Shown here in pieces: positions 8,703-17,306 of a stretch of DNA of 64,000 bases. Numbering within the stretch: position 1 is the stretch's first letter; each line of letters begins with the position of its first letter. The notes under the pieces were generated by a model. That model ran no database searches. It was not told the DNA's origin and saw only the letters and a list, made by a program, of their open reading frames with translations. Position numbers and translations under genes: made by a program. The stretch comes from Nocardioides sp. LHD-245 (lineage in GTDB: Bacteria > Actinomycetota > Actinomycetes > Propionibacteriales > Nocardioidaceae), in the NCBI RefSeq assembly GCF_030929495.1, contig NZ_JAVFWN010000001.1:248001-312000 (forward strand), read 5' to 3'.

Positions 8703-9674
8703 TCAGTGCCGGCCGCGGTGCCGGAGCTGGTTGACGACGGCTGCCACGAGCAGGACCACGCCGACCGATACCGACTGGTAGAAGGAGTCGATCTGGAGCA
8801 GGTTGATCCCGTTGGCGACGACGCCGAGAAGCAGGACGCCCAGCACCGTGCCGGCGACGGTGGCGTTGCCGCCGTGGAGCGCGGTGCCACCGATGACGAC
8901 GGCGGCGACGACGGTCAGCTCGAGATGGAGGCCGGCGGTGCCGGGGCTGGCCGCGCCCAACCGCGAGAGCAGCATGATCCCGGCCAGGCCGGCCAGCATG
9001 CCGTTGGCGACGTAGAGCGCGACGGTGTGGCGGGGTACGGCGATGCCGCCGAGCCGCGCCGCGACGGCATTCCCGCCGATAGCGAGGGCGTCCCGGCCGA
9101 ATCTCGTCCAGCGCAGCGTCGCGGCGGCGCCGGCGATCACCACGGCGGCGATGAGGAGCAGATAGGGGATCCCGAGGACCTCGCCGGTGCCGAGCTCGGT
9201 GAGGGCGCCCCCCGCCGAGACACTCTGTCCCTGCATCGCGATGAGGGCGGCGCCGTCCAGCACGGTCGCGGTCGCGAGGGTCGTGACGAAGGGCGCGACG
9301 TTGAAGACGGTGACGACCAGCCCGTTGACCAGCCCGAACACGGCCCCCAGGAGCACGCCGCAGATGCTGGCGACGACGACGTGGGCACCGCTCTCGAGGA
9401 GCCTGGCGACGACCGCGACGACGACGGCCACCTGGCTCCCCAGGGAGAAGTCGAGTCCTCCGGCGGCCATGAGGACCGTCAGCCCCGCCGCGAGCACGGC
9501 CATCACCGCGACCTGCCGCAGCACGTTGACGACGTTGGGCGTCGTCGCGAAGACCTCGGAGCGCAGCGAGAGGTAGAGGCAGATGAGGAGGAGCACCGCC
9601 GCCAGGCCGGCATGCCGGCCGAGCGCCGGGGGCAGCCGCAGGGTGGTGGTCCGGCTCAGACCGATGGAGTTCAC
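8703..9674 (-). CDS. ABC importer permease, RbsC/AraH family
   Basis: A 323-residue membrane protein of the BPD_transp_2 (RbsC) family with about eight to ten hydrophobic segments. The family stretch AAGLTVLMAAGGLDFSLGSQ corresponds to the conserved GGIDLSVG motif, and GAxxLHGGNATVAGTVLGVLLLG to the late GGxSLxGG region. It forms the membrane channel, presumably as a homodimer since only one permease gene is present. The GTG start overlaps the ATPase stop as GTGA; the longer open frame upstream only shadows the ATPase gene. Confidence 0.87.
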   Translation of the reverse strand: MNSIGLSRTTTLRLPPALGRHAGLAAVLLLICLYLSLRSEVFATTPNVVNVLRQVAVMAVLAAGLTVLMAAGGLDFSLGSQVAVVVAVVARLLESGAHVVVASICGVLLGAVFGLVNGLVVTVFNVAPFVTTLATATVLDGAALIAMQGQSVSAGGALTELGTGEVLGIPYLLLIAAVVIAGAAATLRWTRFGRDALAIGGNAVAARLGGIAVPRHTVALYVANGMLAGLAGIMLLSRLGAASPGTAGLHLELTVVAAVVIGGTALHGGNATVAGTVLGVLLLGVVANGINLLQIDSFYQSVSVGVVLLVAAVVNQLRHRGRH

Positions 9675-11179
9675 TGAGAGCCTCCCAGGAGAAGGTGGGT
9701 GAGGGCGTCGTGGGTGAGGTCGTCGACGCGCCGCTCCGCGATCGCCCTGCCGGCGCGGACGACGACGACGCGGTCGGCGAGGCGCATGACCTCGTCGGTG
9801 TCGGAGCTGGTGAGGAGCACGGCGATGCCGGACTCGGCCAGGCTCTCGATGATCGTGTGGATCTCGGCCTTGGCCCGGACGTCGACGCCGCCGGTCGGAT
9901 CCTCGAGCAGGCAGGCGCTCACCGCGGTCCCGGACAGCCACTTCGCGAGCAGGGCCTTCTGCTGGTTGCCGCCCGACAGGGCCGCGACCGGTGGGTTCGG
10001 TTGCAGGGTCACGACCCCGAACCGCGCGCGGGCCTCGCCCGCCGCGGCGCGGAGCTGTCGCCAGCGCATCAGCGGCCGGCGTGCTCTCGGGTGGAGTGCG
10101 GTGACGTTCTCGTCGACGCTGAGCTGCGGGACCAGTCCGGTCCCCAGGCGGTCGCCCGTGACGCACCGCAGGCCGGACCTCAGCGAGCTGCGGATCCGAC
10201 GCGGACGGATCTGCTCGTCCCGGAGCGACACCTTGCCGTCGTACCCCGAGCGCATGCCGCTGAGGAAGGGGAACAGCTCCTCGTGGCCGTCGCCGGCCGG
10301 CCCGATGACGGCGACGATCTCACCGGCACCGACCGTCACGCTCAGGTCGGCGATCCGGCCCGGCTTGGCGAGACCCTCGATGCGGAGCACCGGCGTGTGC
10401 GCACGTGCGGGCCTCGGCGGCCGCTCGTTGACGACGGTCGTGCCGACCATGGCCGAGACGATCTCGGCGGCGGACGTGCTCGCCGTCTCGGCGGTCAGCA
10501 CGACGTGGCCGTCGCGCAGGATCGTGACGTCGTCGCTGAGGTCGATCACCTCGTCGAGGTGATGGGAGATGTAGACGACGCTCGTCCCGCCCTCGGCGAG
10601 CTGGCGCACGAGCCGGTGGATGAGCGCCGCGTCGTGTCCTCCCAGTGAGGCGGTCGGCTCGTCCAGGATGAGGATCCGGCCGCCGCGGTGGGACTCCCGG
10701 GCGATCTCGACGAGGGTCGGGCTGCCTGGGCCGAGGGTGTCGACCGCCGTCTGCGGGTCGAGGTCCAGGTCCAGGTCGGCCAGCATCGACGCGGCCCGGT
10801 CGTGGACGTCTCGCCAGGCGACGACACGTCGCCGGCGAGGGAGCCGGCCGAGCATCAGGTTCTCGGCGACGCTGAGCGCGGGCACCAGGGTCCGGCGTTG
10901 GTAGACCGTGGCGATTCCGGCGGCCCGCGCGGCGCGCGGCCCCTGGTGTGTCAGCGGAGCCCCGTCCACCTCGATGACTCCCGAGTCCGCCGCGACGGCG
11001 CCGCTCAGGATCTGCACGAGGGTCGACTTCCCCGCTCCGTTCATGCCCAGGAGGGCGTGGATGCGGCCGGCCCGAGCGACGAAGTCGACGCCCCGGAGCG
11101 CCGTCGCCCCGCCGTAGGACTTGACGATCCCGCGCATCTGCAGGGTGGGCGTCGCCCGCGCCGGGGGACGGTCAGTCAT
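9671..11179 (-). CDS. ABC importer ATPase with two nucleotide-binding domains, RbsA/XylG type
   Basis: A 502-residue tandem ATPase. The first domain has Walker A GMNGAGKST and Walker B ILILDEPTAS, but its signature region reads LGPGSPTLVEIA rather than the usual LSxxQQQ. The second domain has a degenerate Walker A (GPAGDGHEE), a good signature LSGGNQQKALLAKWL, and a Walker B of CLLEDPTGGVD in which the order Asp-Glu is inverted to Glu-Asp. In this subfamily one composite site is normally degenerate, so function is plausible. It powers the binding protein/permease pair downstream. The start overlaps the end of the LigA-like gene by 8 nt. Confidence 0.87.
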   Translation of the reverse strand: MTDRPPARATPTLQMRGIVKSYGGATALRGVDFVARAGRIHALLGMNGAGKSTLVQILSGAVAADSGVIEVDGAPLTHQGPRAARAAGIATVYQRRTLVPALSVAENLMLGRLPRRRRVVAWRDVHDRAASMLADLDLDLDPQTAVDTLGPGSPTLVEIARESHRGGRILILDEPTASLGGHDAALIHRLVRQLAEGGTSVVYISHHLDEVIDLSDDVTILRDGHVVLTAETASTSAAEIVSAMVGTTVVNERPPRPARAHTPVLRIEGLAKPGRIADLSVTVGAGEIVAVIGPAGDGHEELFPFLSGMRSGYDGKVSLRDEQIRPRRIRSSLRSGLRCVTGDRLGTGLVPQLSVDENVTALHPRARRPLMRWRQLRAAAGEARARFGVVTLQPNPPVAALSGGNQQKALLAKWLSGTAVSACLLEDPTGGVDVRAKAEIHTIIESLAESGIAVLLTSSDTDEVMRLADRVVVVRAGRAIAERRVDDLTHDALTHLLLGGSQ

Positions 11180-11456
11180 GGTCCGCGTCCTGGTGGCTCG
11201 CCGGCGCCAGGCGCTGCGCGTGGGTGTACATCCGCCCGTGCGGAACCCCGAGGAGGACGAGCAGGTTGCGCAGCGCCACCGGGTTCATGCCGCGCTCACG
11301 AAGGTCGCTCGCGTCGAGCTCGAGGACCGATGCCCGCTCGGCGTCGTCGAGCGGGAAGCGGTCCATGACCGCGGCGGGATCGCTGCGGAAGCGCTCGAGG
11401 AGGCCGTCCTCGTGCTCGAGGGACCGGGCCAGCTTGGTCAGGCCCAGGACGCTCAT
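11172..11456 (-). CDS. LigA-like small subunit of extradiol dioxygenase
   Basis: A 94-residue helical protein resembling the alpha (LigA) subunit of protocatechuate 4,5-dioxygenase. Recognisable parts are the N-terminal FRSDPAAVMDRFPLDDAERASVL and the helix MNPVALRNLLVLLGV. LigA caps the active site of LigB. The gene order here is ligB-like then ligA-like, with an ATGA overlap between them, which supports an obligate two-subunit enzyme. The assignment rests on motif pattern and on the neighbour, since the protein is short. Confidence 0.75.
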   Translation of the reverse strand: MSVLGLTKLARSLEHEDGLLERFRSDPAAVMDRFPLDDAERASVLELDASDLRERGMNPVALRNLLVLLGVPHGRMYTHAQRLAPASHQDADHD

Positions 11457-12268
11457 GCCGCGACCTGCATCCTGACGACCCCGATCCCGATCGCCCAGTC
11501 CGGCATCGGCGCGTAGCCGAGCAGGTCGGCCGGCCCGCCGGCGCACGCCTGCGCCAGGACCCAGGTACGGATCTCGAGGGCACCGTTGCCGGCCTCCTCC
11601 AGGATCTGCTCGTCGCTCCACGTGAGTACCTCCTCGAGGTCGCCCCGCTGCAGGGTGTCGAGGAAGTGGCGGTCCCAGACGGCGTTGACCTGTCCGAACT
11701 GCGGGAGGCCCACCCAGTGCGACACGCCGCCGGTGGCGATGACAGCGACCGTGGTCTCGCCGGGCAGTCCCTCGATGGCCGCACGGAGACCGCGTCCGAG
11801 ATCGCGACACCTGCCCAGAGGGGGCAGGGGCGGTGTGTTGCAGTTGACGAAGAACGGGACCACCGCCCGCTGCTCGAGCCCGAGCCGGAGGATCGGGACC
11901 ATGAAGGAGTGGTCGAGCGGCATCTCCATCGCTCGCGCCACGTCGAATCCCGCGGCGACGAGCCGGTGGTGCAGCCCGTCGCTGGCCGAGGGGGAGCCGA
12001 GGACGGTCCCTCCGGGGTTGCCGTACTCGCCCCATGCCGGGTAACTCTCCGCGGAGCCGAGGCAGAAGATCGGGTAGTGCTCGAGACCGAACGTCTCGTA
12101 GTGGTCGGTCGCGACGACGACGACGACGTCGGGATCGGCCGCGGCGAGGTCCTGCGCCATGGTCTGCCAGGCGGACCTCAGGACGTCGTTGCGGTCCGGG
12201 TGGGCGTCGGGGTTCTTGATGATCGCCCCCACGTGGGAGGTCGCTCCGGCGTAGACGAGCCGTCCCAT
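11453..12268 (-). CDS. Class III extradiol ring-cleavage dioxygenase, LigB-type catalytic subunit
   Basis: A 271-residue LigB-family protein. The expected iron ligands can be placed at H12 (GATSHVGAI), H56 (ATDHYETF) and E232 (GALEIRTW), and the catalytic base at H184 (GGVSHW); H120 (LDHSFMVP) is also family-conserved. The enzyme should use Fe(II) and O2 to open a vicinal-dihydroxy ring next to the hydroxyls. Protocatechuate, gallate or dihydroxypyridine-type substrates are all possible; the sequence alone does not decide. The start ATG shares one base with the HyuB stop (TGATG); the longer frame upstream only shadows hyuB. Confidence 0.83.
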   Translation of the reverse strand: MGRLVYAGATSHVGAIIKNPDAHPDRNDVLRSAWQTMAQDLAAADPDVVVVVATDHYETFGLEHYPIFCLGSAESYPAWGEYGNPGGTVLGSPSASDGLHHRLVAAGFDVARAMEMPLDHSFMVPILRLGLEQRAVVPFFVNCNTPPLPPLGRCRDLGRGLRAAIEGLPGETTVAVIATGGVSHWVGLPQFGQVNAVWDRHFLDTLQRGDLEEVLTWSDEQILEEAGNGALEIRTWVLAQACAGGPADLLGYAPMPDWAIGIGVVRMQVAA

Positions 12269-14481
12269 CAGAAGCTCACCTCCACGTCGTGCATGATCGG
12301 CGCGCCGCGGCGCGCGACGTCGGTCGTCAGCAGGGCACCGCAGCTCGGACAGGCGTACTGGCGGATCTCGAGCTCCGGATTGAGGCGGGTGGCGAGACTG
12401 ACCTCGTGCACGTCGGTGATCACCCGGTGCCCCGCCCGGGCACGCCACGGGTCGGACAGGGACGACAGCACGCTCCCGCACCGGCACGCCGCGTAGGTGG
12501 CGCCGTCCGCCCCGCGCAGGACCTCGAGCGCCGCGCCCAGGGGCGCGACGCGCTCCAGCCCGCCTTCGGGGTGGGGCGTCGCCGCGGTGGCCGAGGGCCA
12601 CGATCGCCGCTCCTGGCGCAGGTCCGCTCGACGCGCAGCTGTCGCGCGCTCGTCGACGCTGCCGTCGTCGGCGAGGACCGCGCCGTAGAGCCGCACCGCG
12701 GCCTGGGGAGACACCGCGCCGTGACGGATGTCCTCGGCGATCGCGGCGGCGGGACGGGCGAGCGGGTCACCCCAACCGCCGCCCGACTGGTGGATCGTGG
12801 AGAGGACGTCGCCGTTCTGGATCGCGAACGCACCCTGCCGGCCGTGCATCTCGGGACGCTCGCCCCCGATCTCGTCCAGGTCGGCGACGTGGCGGCCGGC
12901 GGCGAACTGCGCGATCACGTCGGAGCCCGAGATCAGCTCGCGGATGTTCTGGGTGCCGGGGAAGCCGCCGAAGATGCCGGTCGAGTTCGGGGCCTCCCAT
13001 CCGTGACCGTTGCACATGGCCTTGAGCGCCGTACCGCGGTGCACGAGGAAGGTCGATCCCATGCTCTGACCGCCGCGGAACTCGCCCGCTCCACCGGAGT
13101 CGGTGACGAGGCGGCGCTCGAGGTAGAGCAACGGGGTCTCCAGCTCCATGTCCTCGGCGTTGGAGATCCGCTGGCGCTCGATGTTGTGCTGACCCTGCGT
13201 CCAGACCCCGTCGCGGTGCGCGTAGGCACCGCCGCCGGTCGCGAGGCAGTCGAGGATGACGTGGGTGAACGGGTCGCCGTGCGCGGTGCACCCGCTGAGG
13301 ACGAACTGGTCGGGCCCGCCGGCCGGCGCCGCCTGGGCCTCGCCGATCAGCTCGTCGGAGCATGCCACCAGCTTGGACAGGGCCTCGATGGCCGTCATCT
13401 CAACCAGCCACCCCGCCTCGAGGGCGCCGCCGGAGACGGCGGCCGGCCGCGTGGCGTTGCAGATCAGGCCCTCGGGAGCGTACACCTCGACCGGCTGGAA
13501 GAGGCCTTCGTTCCACGGGGCGTCGTAGGCGAGGGTGGGCAGCAGCGCCGCGTTGATCCCGGCCATCAGGCCGGCGGACGTGCAGTTGATGTAGCCCTCG
13601 ACCTGGGGCGAGGACCCCGAATAGTCGAAGTGCAGGCGATCGTCGGTCTTGGTGAGAACGAGGTCGACCTCGTAGAGCTGGTCGAGGCCGCCGTCGTTGT
13701 CGAGGTAGGCGGTGCTGCGGACCACGGCGTCGGGCAGCTCGCGGAGGCGGTTCCGCAGGCGCCGGTCGGAGAGGTCGATCAGGCCCGCCATGACGGCCTT
13801 GACGGTCTCCACGCCGTAGCGCTGCGCCAGCTGGCCCATGGCGCGCACGGCGGTGTTGTTCGCCCCGATGAGGCCGCGTAGGTCGAGGTTGACGGCGGGG
13901 GCCGCTCGGGTGTGGGCCATGATCAGGTTCCACACGTCGGTGCGGATGCGGCCGTCCTCGACGAGCTTGGTCGGCGGGAGCTGCAAGCCCTCCTGATAGC
14001 ACTCGGTCGCGTCATTGCAGAAGCTGCCCGGTCGTGAGCCGCCGACGTCGGGCATGTGGCACATGGCGCCGGCCCACGCGATGAGCTCGCCGTCGAAGAA
14101 GATCGGCGCGACGACGCCCATGTCCTGGGCGTGGATGGAGCCCTTCCACGGGTTGTTGACGACGAACATGTCGCCGGGATCGATCCCGGGGTCCTCCGCG
14201 CAGTCCTCGATCACGTGGCGCGTGATGAGCGCCATCGACGCCGAGTGCAACAGGATCGTGCGACCCATCGCCGCGACGGAGCCGTCGGGCAGGTAGAGCC
14301 CGACGTTGAAGTCGTTGGCGTTGACCACGTGGGGGGAGCCGGAGATGGCGGCGAGCGTCGCGCCCTGCTCGTCGGTGATGGCCAGCAACCGGTGCCGGAT
14401 GACCTCGAAGGTGACGGGGTCCACGTCGTGGCTGACCGCGGTGCGCCGGTCGACGTCCGGGGTGGGGGTGTCGGTGGCCAT
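12268..14481 (-). CDS. HyuB-type subunit fused to an acetone-carboxylase-gamma-like zinc domain
   Basis: A 737-residue protein, longer than usual for the hydantoinase B/oxoprolinase family (about 520-600). Residues up to about 590 are HyuB (DPVTFEVIRHRLLAITDEQG, NDFNVGLY, FVVNNPWKGSIHAQD, GGSRPG). The last 80 or so carry two cysteine pairs, CRCGS and CPSCGALL, around a PWRARAGHRVI segment and finish GAPIMHDVEVSF. This is the pattern of the small gamma subunit of acetone carboxylase, which binds zinc. Together with the HyuA gene it would give an ATP-dependent hydantoinase/oxoprolinase-like or carboxylase-like enzyme. Starts and stops overlap by one base on both sides. Confidence 0.8.
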   Translation of the reverse strand: MATDTPTPDVDRRTAVSHDVDPVTFEVIRHRLLAITDEQGATLAAISGSPHVVNANDFNVGLYLPDGSVAAMGRTILLHSASMALITRHVIEDCAEDPGIDPGDMFVVNNPWKGSIHAQDMGVVAPIFFDGELIAWAGAMCHMPDVGGSRPGSFCNDATECYQEGLQLPPTKLVEDGRIRTDVWNLIMAHTRAAPAVNLDLRGLIGANNTAVRAMGQLAQRYGVETVKAVMAGLIDLSDRRLRNRLRELPDAVVRSTAYLDNDGGLDQLYEVDLVLTKTDDRLHFDYSGSSPQVEGYINCTSAGLMAGINAALLPTLAYDAPWNEGLFQPVEVYAPEGLICNATRPAAVSGGALEAGWLVEMTAIEALSKLVACSDELIGEAQAAPAGGPDQFVLSGCTAHGDPFTHVILDCLATGGGAYAHRDGVWTQGQHNIERQRISNAEDMELETPLLYLERRLVTDSGGAGEFRGGQSMGSTFLVHRGTALKAMCNGHGWEAPNSTGIFGGFPGTQNIRELISGSDVIAQFAAGRHVADLDEIGGERPEMHGRQGAFAIQNGDVLSTIHQSGGGWGDPLARPAAAIAEDIRHGAVSPQAAVRLYGAVLADDGSVDERATAARRADLRQERRSWPSATAATPHPEGGLERVAPLGAALEVLRGADGATYAACRCGSVLSSLSDPWRARAGHRVITDVHEVSLATRLNPELEIRQYACPSCGALLTTDVARRGAPIMHDVEVSF

Positions 14482-16607
14482 CAGTTTCCCTTGCAGTTGA
14501 TGATGATGTTGGCGTTGGCGTCGACGGCCAGCTCCTGGCCGGGACCGACGACGATCGTGGTGCCCTCGAACTCCAGGACGGCGGGCCCGACCAGCTGGGC
14601 GCCGGGGCCGACCAGCTCGCCGCGGTGGACCGGGACCTCGACCCGCCCGACCTCGGCGAACACCACCTGGCGGGTCCCGATGCCGGCGGCGTCGAGGCTG
14701 CCGGCATCGACCGGCGCGGACGGCGCCAGGGACTCGACCGTGGCCCGCCCTTCGACCCGCAGGGTGTTGAGCTCCAACCCGGCGCTGCGCAGCGCGGTGC
14801 CCTTGCCGTAGATCCGCTCGTAGGTCTCGAAGAACTCCTCGACGACGGCGCGCATCACCTCGACCGTCACGTCGCCGTCCGGCAGGACGATGGGGAGCTC
14901 GTGGGTCTGGCGCCGGAACTTCAGGTGGACCGAGCGCACGAAGCGCACCCCCGGCGCGTCGTCGAGGTCGGCGTGGACGCGGCCGATCAGGTCCTGCAGC
15001 GTCGACGTCAGCCGCTTGAGGTCGAAGGCGCTCGCGGGGTCGGCCGTGCCCGGGGGCGTGCGTTGCAGGTCGGTCGCCTGCAGGGCGCGGAACCGGTCGG
15101 CGGTGACCGTGCCGTACGCCGAGTGCACGGTGGAGGTCGGCGGCACGACCAGGGTGTTGATGCCGGCGGCCTGGGTGTAGGCGCAGGCATGGGTGGGGCC
15201 GGCGCCGCCGTAGGCGAAGACGACGAAGTCGCGCGGGTCGCGCCCCTGCTCGACCGTCACCTTGCGCAGTAGGTCGGCCATCTGGTTGTCGGCGACCGTG
15301 CGGATGCCGAGCGCGGCCTCCTCGACGCTCATGCCCAGCGGCTCGGCGATGTGCAGCCGGATGGCCTCCTCGGCGAGGTGCTCGTCCAGCTTCATCCGAC
15401 CACCGAGGAAGTAGTCGGGGTCGATGATGCCGAGGACGACGTCGGCGTCGGTGACGGTGGGACGCTGGCCGCCACGGCCGTAGCAGGCCGGGCCCGGGAC
15501 CGATCCGGCGCTCTCGGGGCCGACGACGAGTGCGCCGACCTCGTCGACCCAGGCGATCGAGCCGCCCCCGGCTCCGATGGCGGTGACCTTGATCCGTGGA
15601 ATCGCCAGGTGGTAGTTGCCCACCTCGCTCTGGCGCTCGACCAACGGTTCGCCGTCCAGGATCAGGCCGACGTCGAAGCTCGTCCCGCCCATGTCGCTCG
15701 TGATCACGTTCGAGTGGCCCATGGCCGCGGCGAGCCTCGCCGTCGCGAGGACCCCACCCGCCGGGCCTGAGGTCAGCAGCGAGGCGGCGCGTCGCGCGGC
15801 GTCTCCGGCGCGCATGACACCACCTCCCGAGTCCATGACCGAGAGCTCACCCACGAAGCCGGTCTCGTGGAGGCGACCTTCGAGGTTCTCCATGTAGTCG
15901 CGGATGACGGGACCGAGATAGGAGTTCACGACCGTCGTGGCGGTCCGCTCGTACTCGCCGATCACGGGGGAGATCTCGTGCGAGAGGGTCAGGTAGACCT
16001 CCGGCCACTCCTTCTCGACGATCTCGCGCACCCGAAGCTCGGCTCGCGGGTTGAGGAAGGACCACAGGAAGGAGGTGGCCAGTGCCTGTACGCCGGCCGC
16101 CCGCAGCCGTCGGAGTGCGGAGCGGACCTCGGCCTCGTCGAGGGTGACCAGCACGGTGCCGCCGGCGTCGACCCGCTCGGGGATCTCGGCGATGGCGTCG
16201 CGGTCGACGATCGGGTCGGGGTTGCGGCGGCGGCTGTAGTGGCCGGTCGCGGCGCCCAGCCCGACCCAGGAGGTCATGGAGCGCTGGATGAGCATCGTGT
16301 CGGCGAACCCGGCGGTGGTGAGCAGCCCGGTCGCGGCGCCCTTGCGCTCGATCAGCGCGTTGGTGGCGGCGGTCGTTCCGTGCGCGAAGTAGCGGATGTC
16401 GGAGGCGAACTGAGCCAGTGGCCTGCCGACGGAGGCGGCCGCGAGCTCGAGGGCGTCGATGATGCCCTCGGAGCGATCGTGCGGGGTCGTCGGCGACTTG
16501 AACAGGCGCGGACGGTGGCCGCTCTCGAGGAGCACGAGGTCGGTGAACGTGCCTCCGATGTCGGTACCGATGAGGTAACCGTCGGCGGGCGTGGCGGAAG
16601 GGCTCAA
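14481..16607 (-). CDS. HyuA-type ATP-dependent subunit (hydantoinase A/oxoprolinase/acetone carboxylase beta family)
   Basis: A 708-residue HyuA protein with the actin-like ATPase motifs GTDIGGTFTDLVLL near the N-terminus, AHGTTAATNALIERKG, and SDMGGTSFDVGLI in the middle, plus GAGGGSIAWVDE and FVVFAYGGAGPTHA. It couples ATP hydrolysis to the reaction of the HyuB partner. I prefer a TTG start because GAGAGAAG precedes it and the protein then begins just before GYLIGTDIGG; an in-frame ATG 72 nt upstream would add an unconserved tail and overlap the likely operator. It is the first gene of the minus-strand catabolic operon. The substrate is not recognisable. Confidence 0.85.
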   Translation of the reverse strand: MSPSATPADGYLIGTDIGGTFTDLVLLESGHRPRLFKSPTTPHDRSEGIIDALELAAASVGRPLAQFASDIRYFAHGTTAATNALIERKGAATGLLTTAGFADTMLIQRSMTSWVGLGAATGHYSRRRNPDPIVDRDAIAEIPERVDAGGTVLVTLDEAEVRSALRRLRAAGVQALATSFLWSFLNPRAELRVREIVEKEWPEVYLTLSHEISPVIGEYERTATTVVNSYLGPVIRDYMENLEGRLHETGFVGELSVMDSGGGVMRAGDAARRAASLLTSGPAGGVLATARLAAAMGHSNVITSDMGGTSFDVGLILDGEPLVERQSEVGNYHLAIPRIKVTAIGAGGGSIAWVDEVGALVVGPESAGSVPGPACYGRGGQRPTVTDADVVLGIIDPDYFLGGRMKLDEHLAEEAIRLHIAEPLGMSVEEAALGIRTVADNQMADLLRKVTVEQGRDPRDFVVFAYGGAGPTHACAYTQAAGINTLVVPPTSTVHSAYGTVTADRFRALQATDLQRTPPGTADPASAFDLKRLTSTLQDLIGRVHADLDDAPGVRFVRSVHLKFRRQTHELPIVLPDGDVTVEVMRAVVEEFFETYERIYGKGTALRSAGLELNTLRVEGRATVESLAPSAPVDAGSLDAAGIGTRQVVFAEVGRVEVPVHRGELVGPGAQLVGPAVLEFEGTTIVVGPGQELAVDANANIIINCKGN

Positions 16608-16678
16608 GGCGGCTTCTCTCGTGGTCGGGAAAGTGCTGCCCAACCCTGAGATCGGGGTGACCTGTGACACAAGGCACA

Positions 16679-16693
16679 TTCCGCACCACGGAA
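16679..16693. promoter_or_regulatory. Candidate IclR-type operator in front of the catabolic operon
   Basis: A perfect 15-bp inverted repeat, TTCCG-N5-CGGAA, lies 72 nt upstream of the chosen HyuA start. A second, looser inverted repeat (TTCGG-N10-CCGAA) lies at 16696-16715, next to a possible minus-strand -10 box CATAGT. IclR proteins typically bind palindromes of this size, and an iclR gene is in the operon. Binding is inferred only. Confidence 0.45.
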
Positions 16694-16768
16694 AGTTCGG
16701 CCCGACTATGCCGAAACTGCGGGCCTCAGACCTCGCGCGGCCTCCTTGCCCCTCGGGCCCGGTACCGG

Positions 16769-16788
16769 CCTCGAGCTCGAGCTCGAGG
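16769..16788. terminator. 20-bp perfect palindrome after ribH
   Basis: A self-complementary run built from alternating CTCGAG/GAGCTC units, 6 bp after the lumazine synthase stop on the minus strand. It could fold as a stem at the 3' end of ribH or be a binding site. There is no T-run, so terminator function is uncertain. Confidence 0.3.
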
Positions 16789-16793
16789 AACGG

Positions 16794-17249
16794 TCAGGCG
16801 CCCGGAACCGGGAGTCGGACCGTCGCGTCCAGCGCGAGCGCGAGCTCGCGCCCCTTCGTCTCGAAGTGCCGGCGGAAGTAGCCGGTGTGCTCGTCGTGCT
16901 CGTGGAAGTGGTGCGGGGTCAGCACCGCCGAGAACACCGGCACGTCGGTCTCGAGCTGCACCCGCATCAGCGCGTCGACGACCGACGACGCGACGAAATC
17001 GTGCCGGTAGATGCCGCCGTCGACGACCAGGGCCGCCGCCGCGACACCGGCGTACCGGCCGGACAGGGCGAGGCGGCGTACCTGCAGTGGGATCTCGAAC
17101 GCGCCGGGCACGTGCACCACGTCGACCGCGTAGCCGCGCTGCTCGAGCTCGGAGCCGAAGGTGGCGACGGCGACGTCGACGATGTCGGCGTGCCAGCGGG
17201 CCGCGACGACGGCGACGGTGCGGCTGTGGGTGGGAGCGGCGGGTGACAT
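16794..17249 (-). CDS. ribH: 6,7-dimethyl-8-ribityllumazine synthase, type II (RibH2-like)
   Basis: A 151-residue lumazine synthase that condenses the riboflavin precursors 5-amino-6-ribitylaminouracil and dihydroxybutanone phosphate. Key parts are VPGAFEIPLQVRRLA, then VVDGGIYRHDFVASSVVDALMRVQLE and SAVLTPHHFHEH. The GGIYRHDFVAS and TPHHFHEH versions are those of the RibH2 (type II) class described from Brucella and Mesorhizobium, not the common GAVIRG type. GAGGAG precedes the ATG. It stands alone, without other rib genes, behind an FMN riboswitch, and is co-directional with the catabolic operon 187 nt downstream. Confidence 0.9.
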   Translation of the reverse strand: MSPAAPTHSRTVAVVAARWHADIVDVAVATFGSELEQRGYAVDVVHVPGAFEIPLQVRRLALSGRYAGVAAAALVVDGGIYRHDFVASSVVDALMRVQLETDVPVFSAVLTPHHFHEHDEHTGYFRRHFETKGRELALALDATVRLPVPGA

Positions 17250-17306
17250 GGACTCTCCTCTTCGCGTGTCACCCAGGGCGTGACGACGCGCGCGAGGCCC
17301 GTCGCG

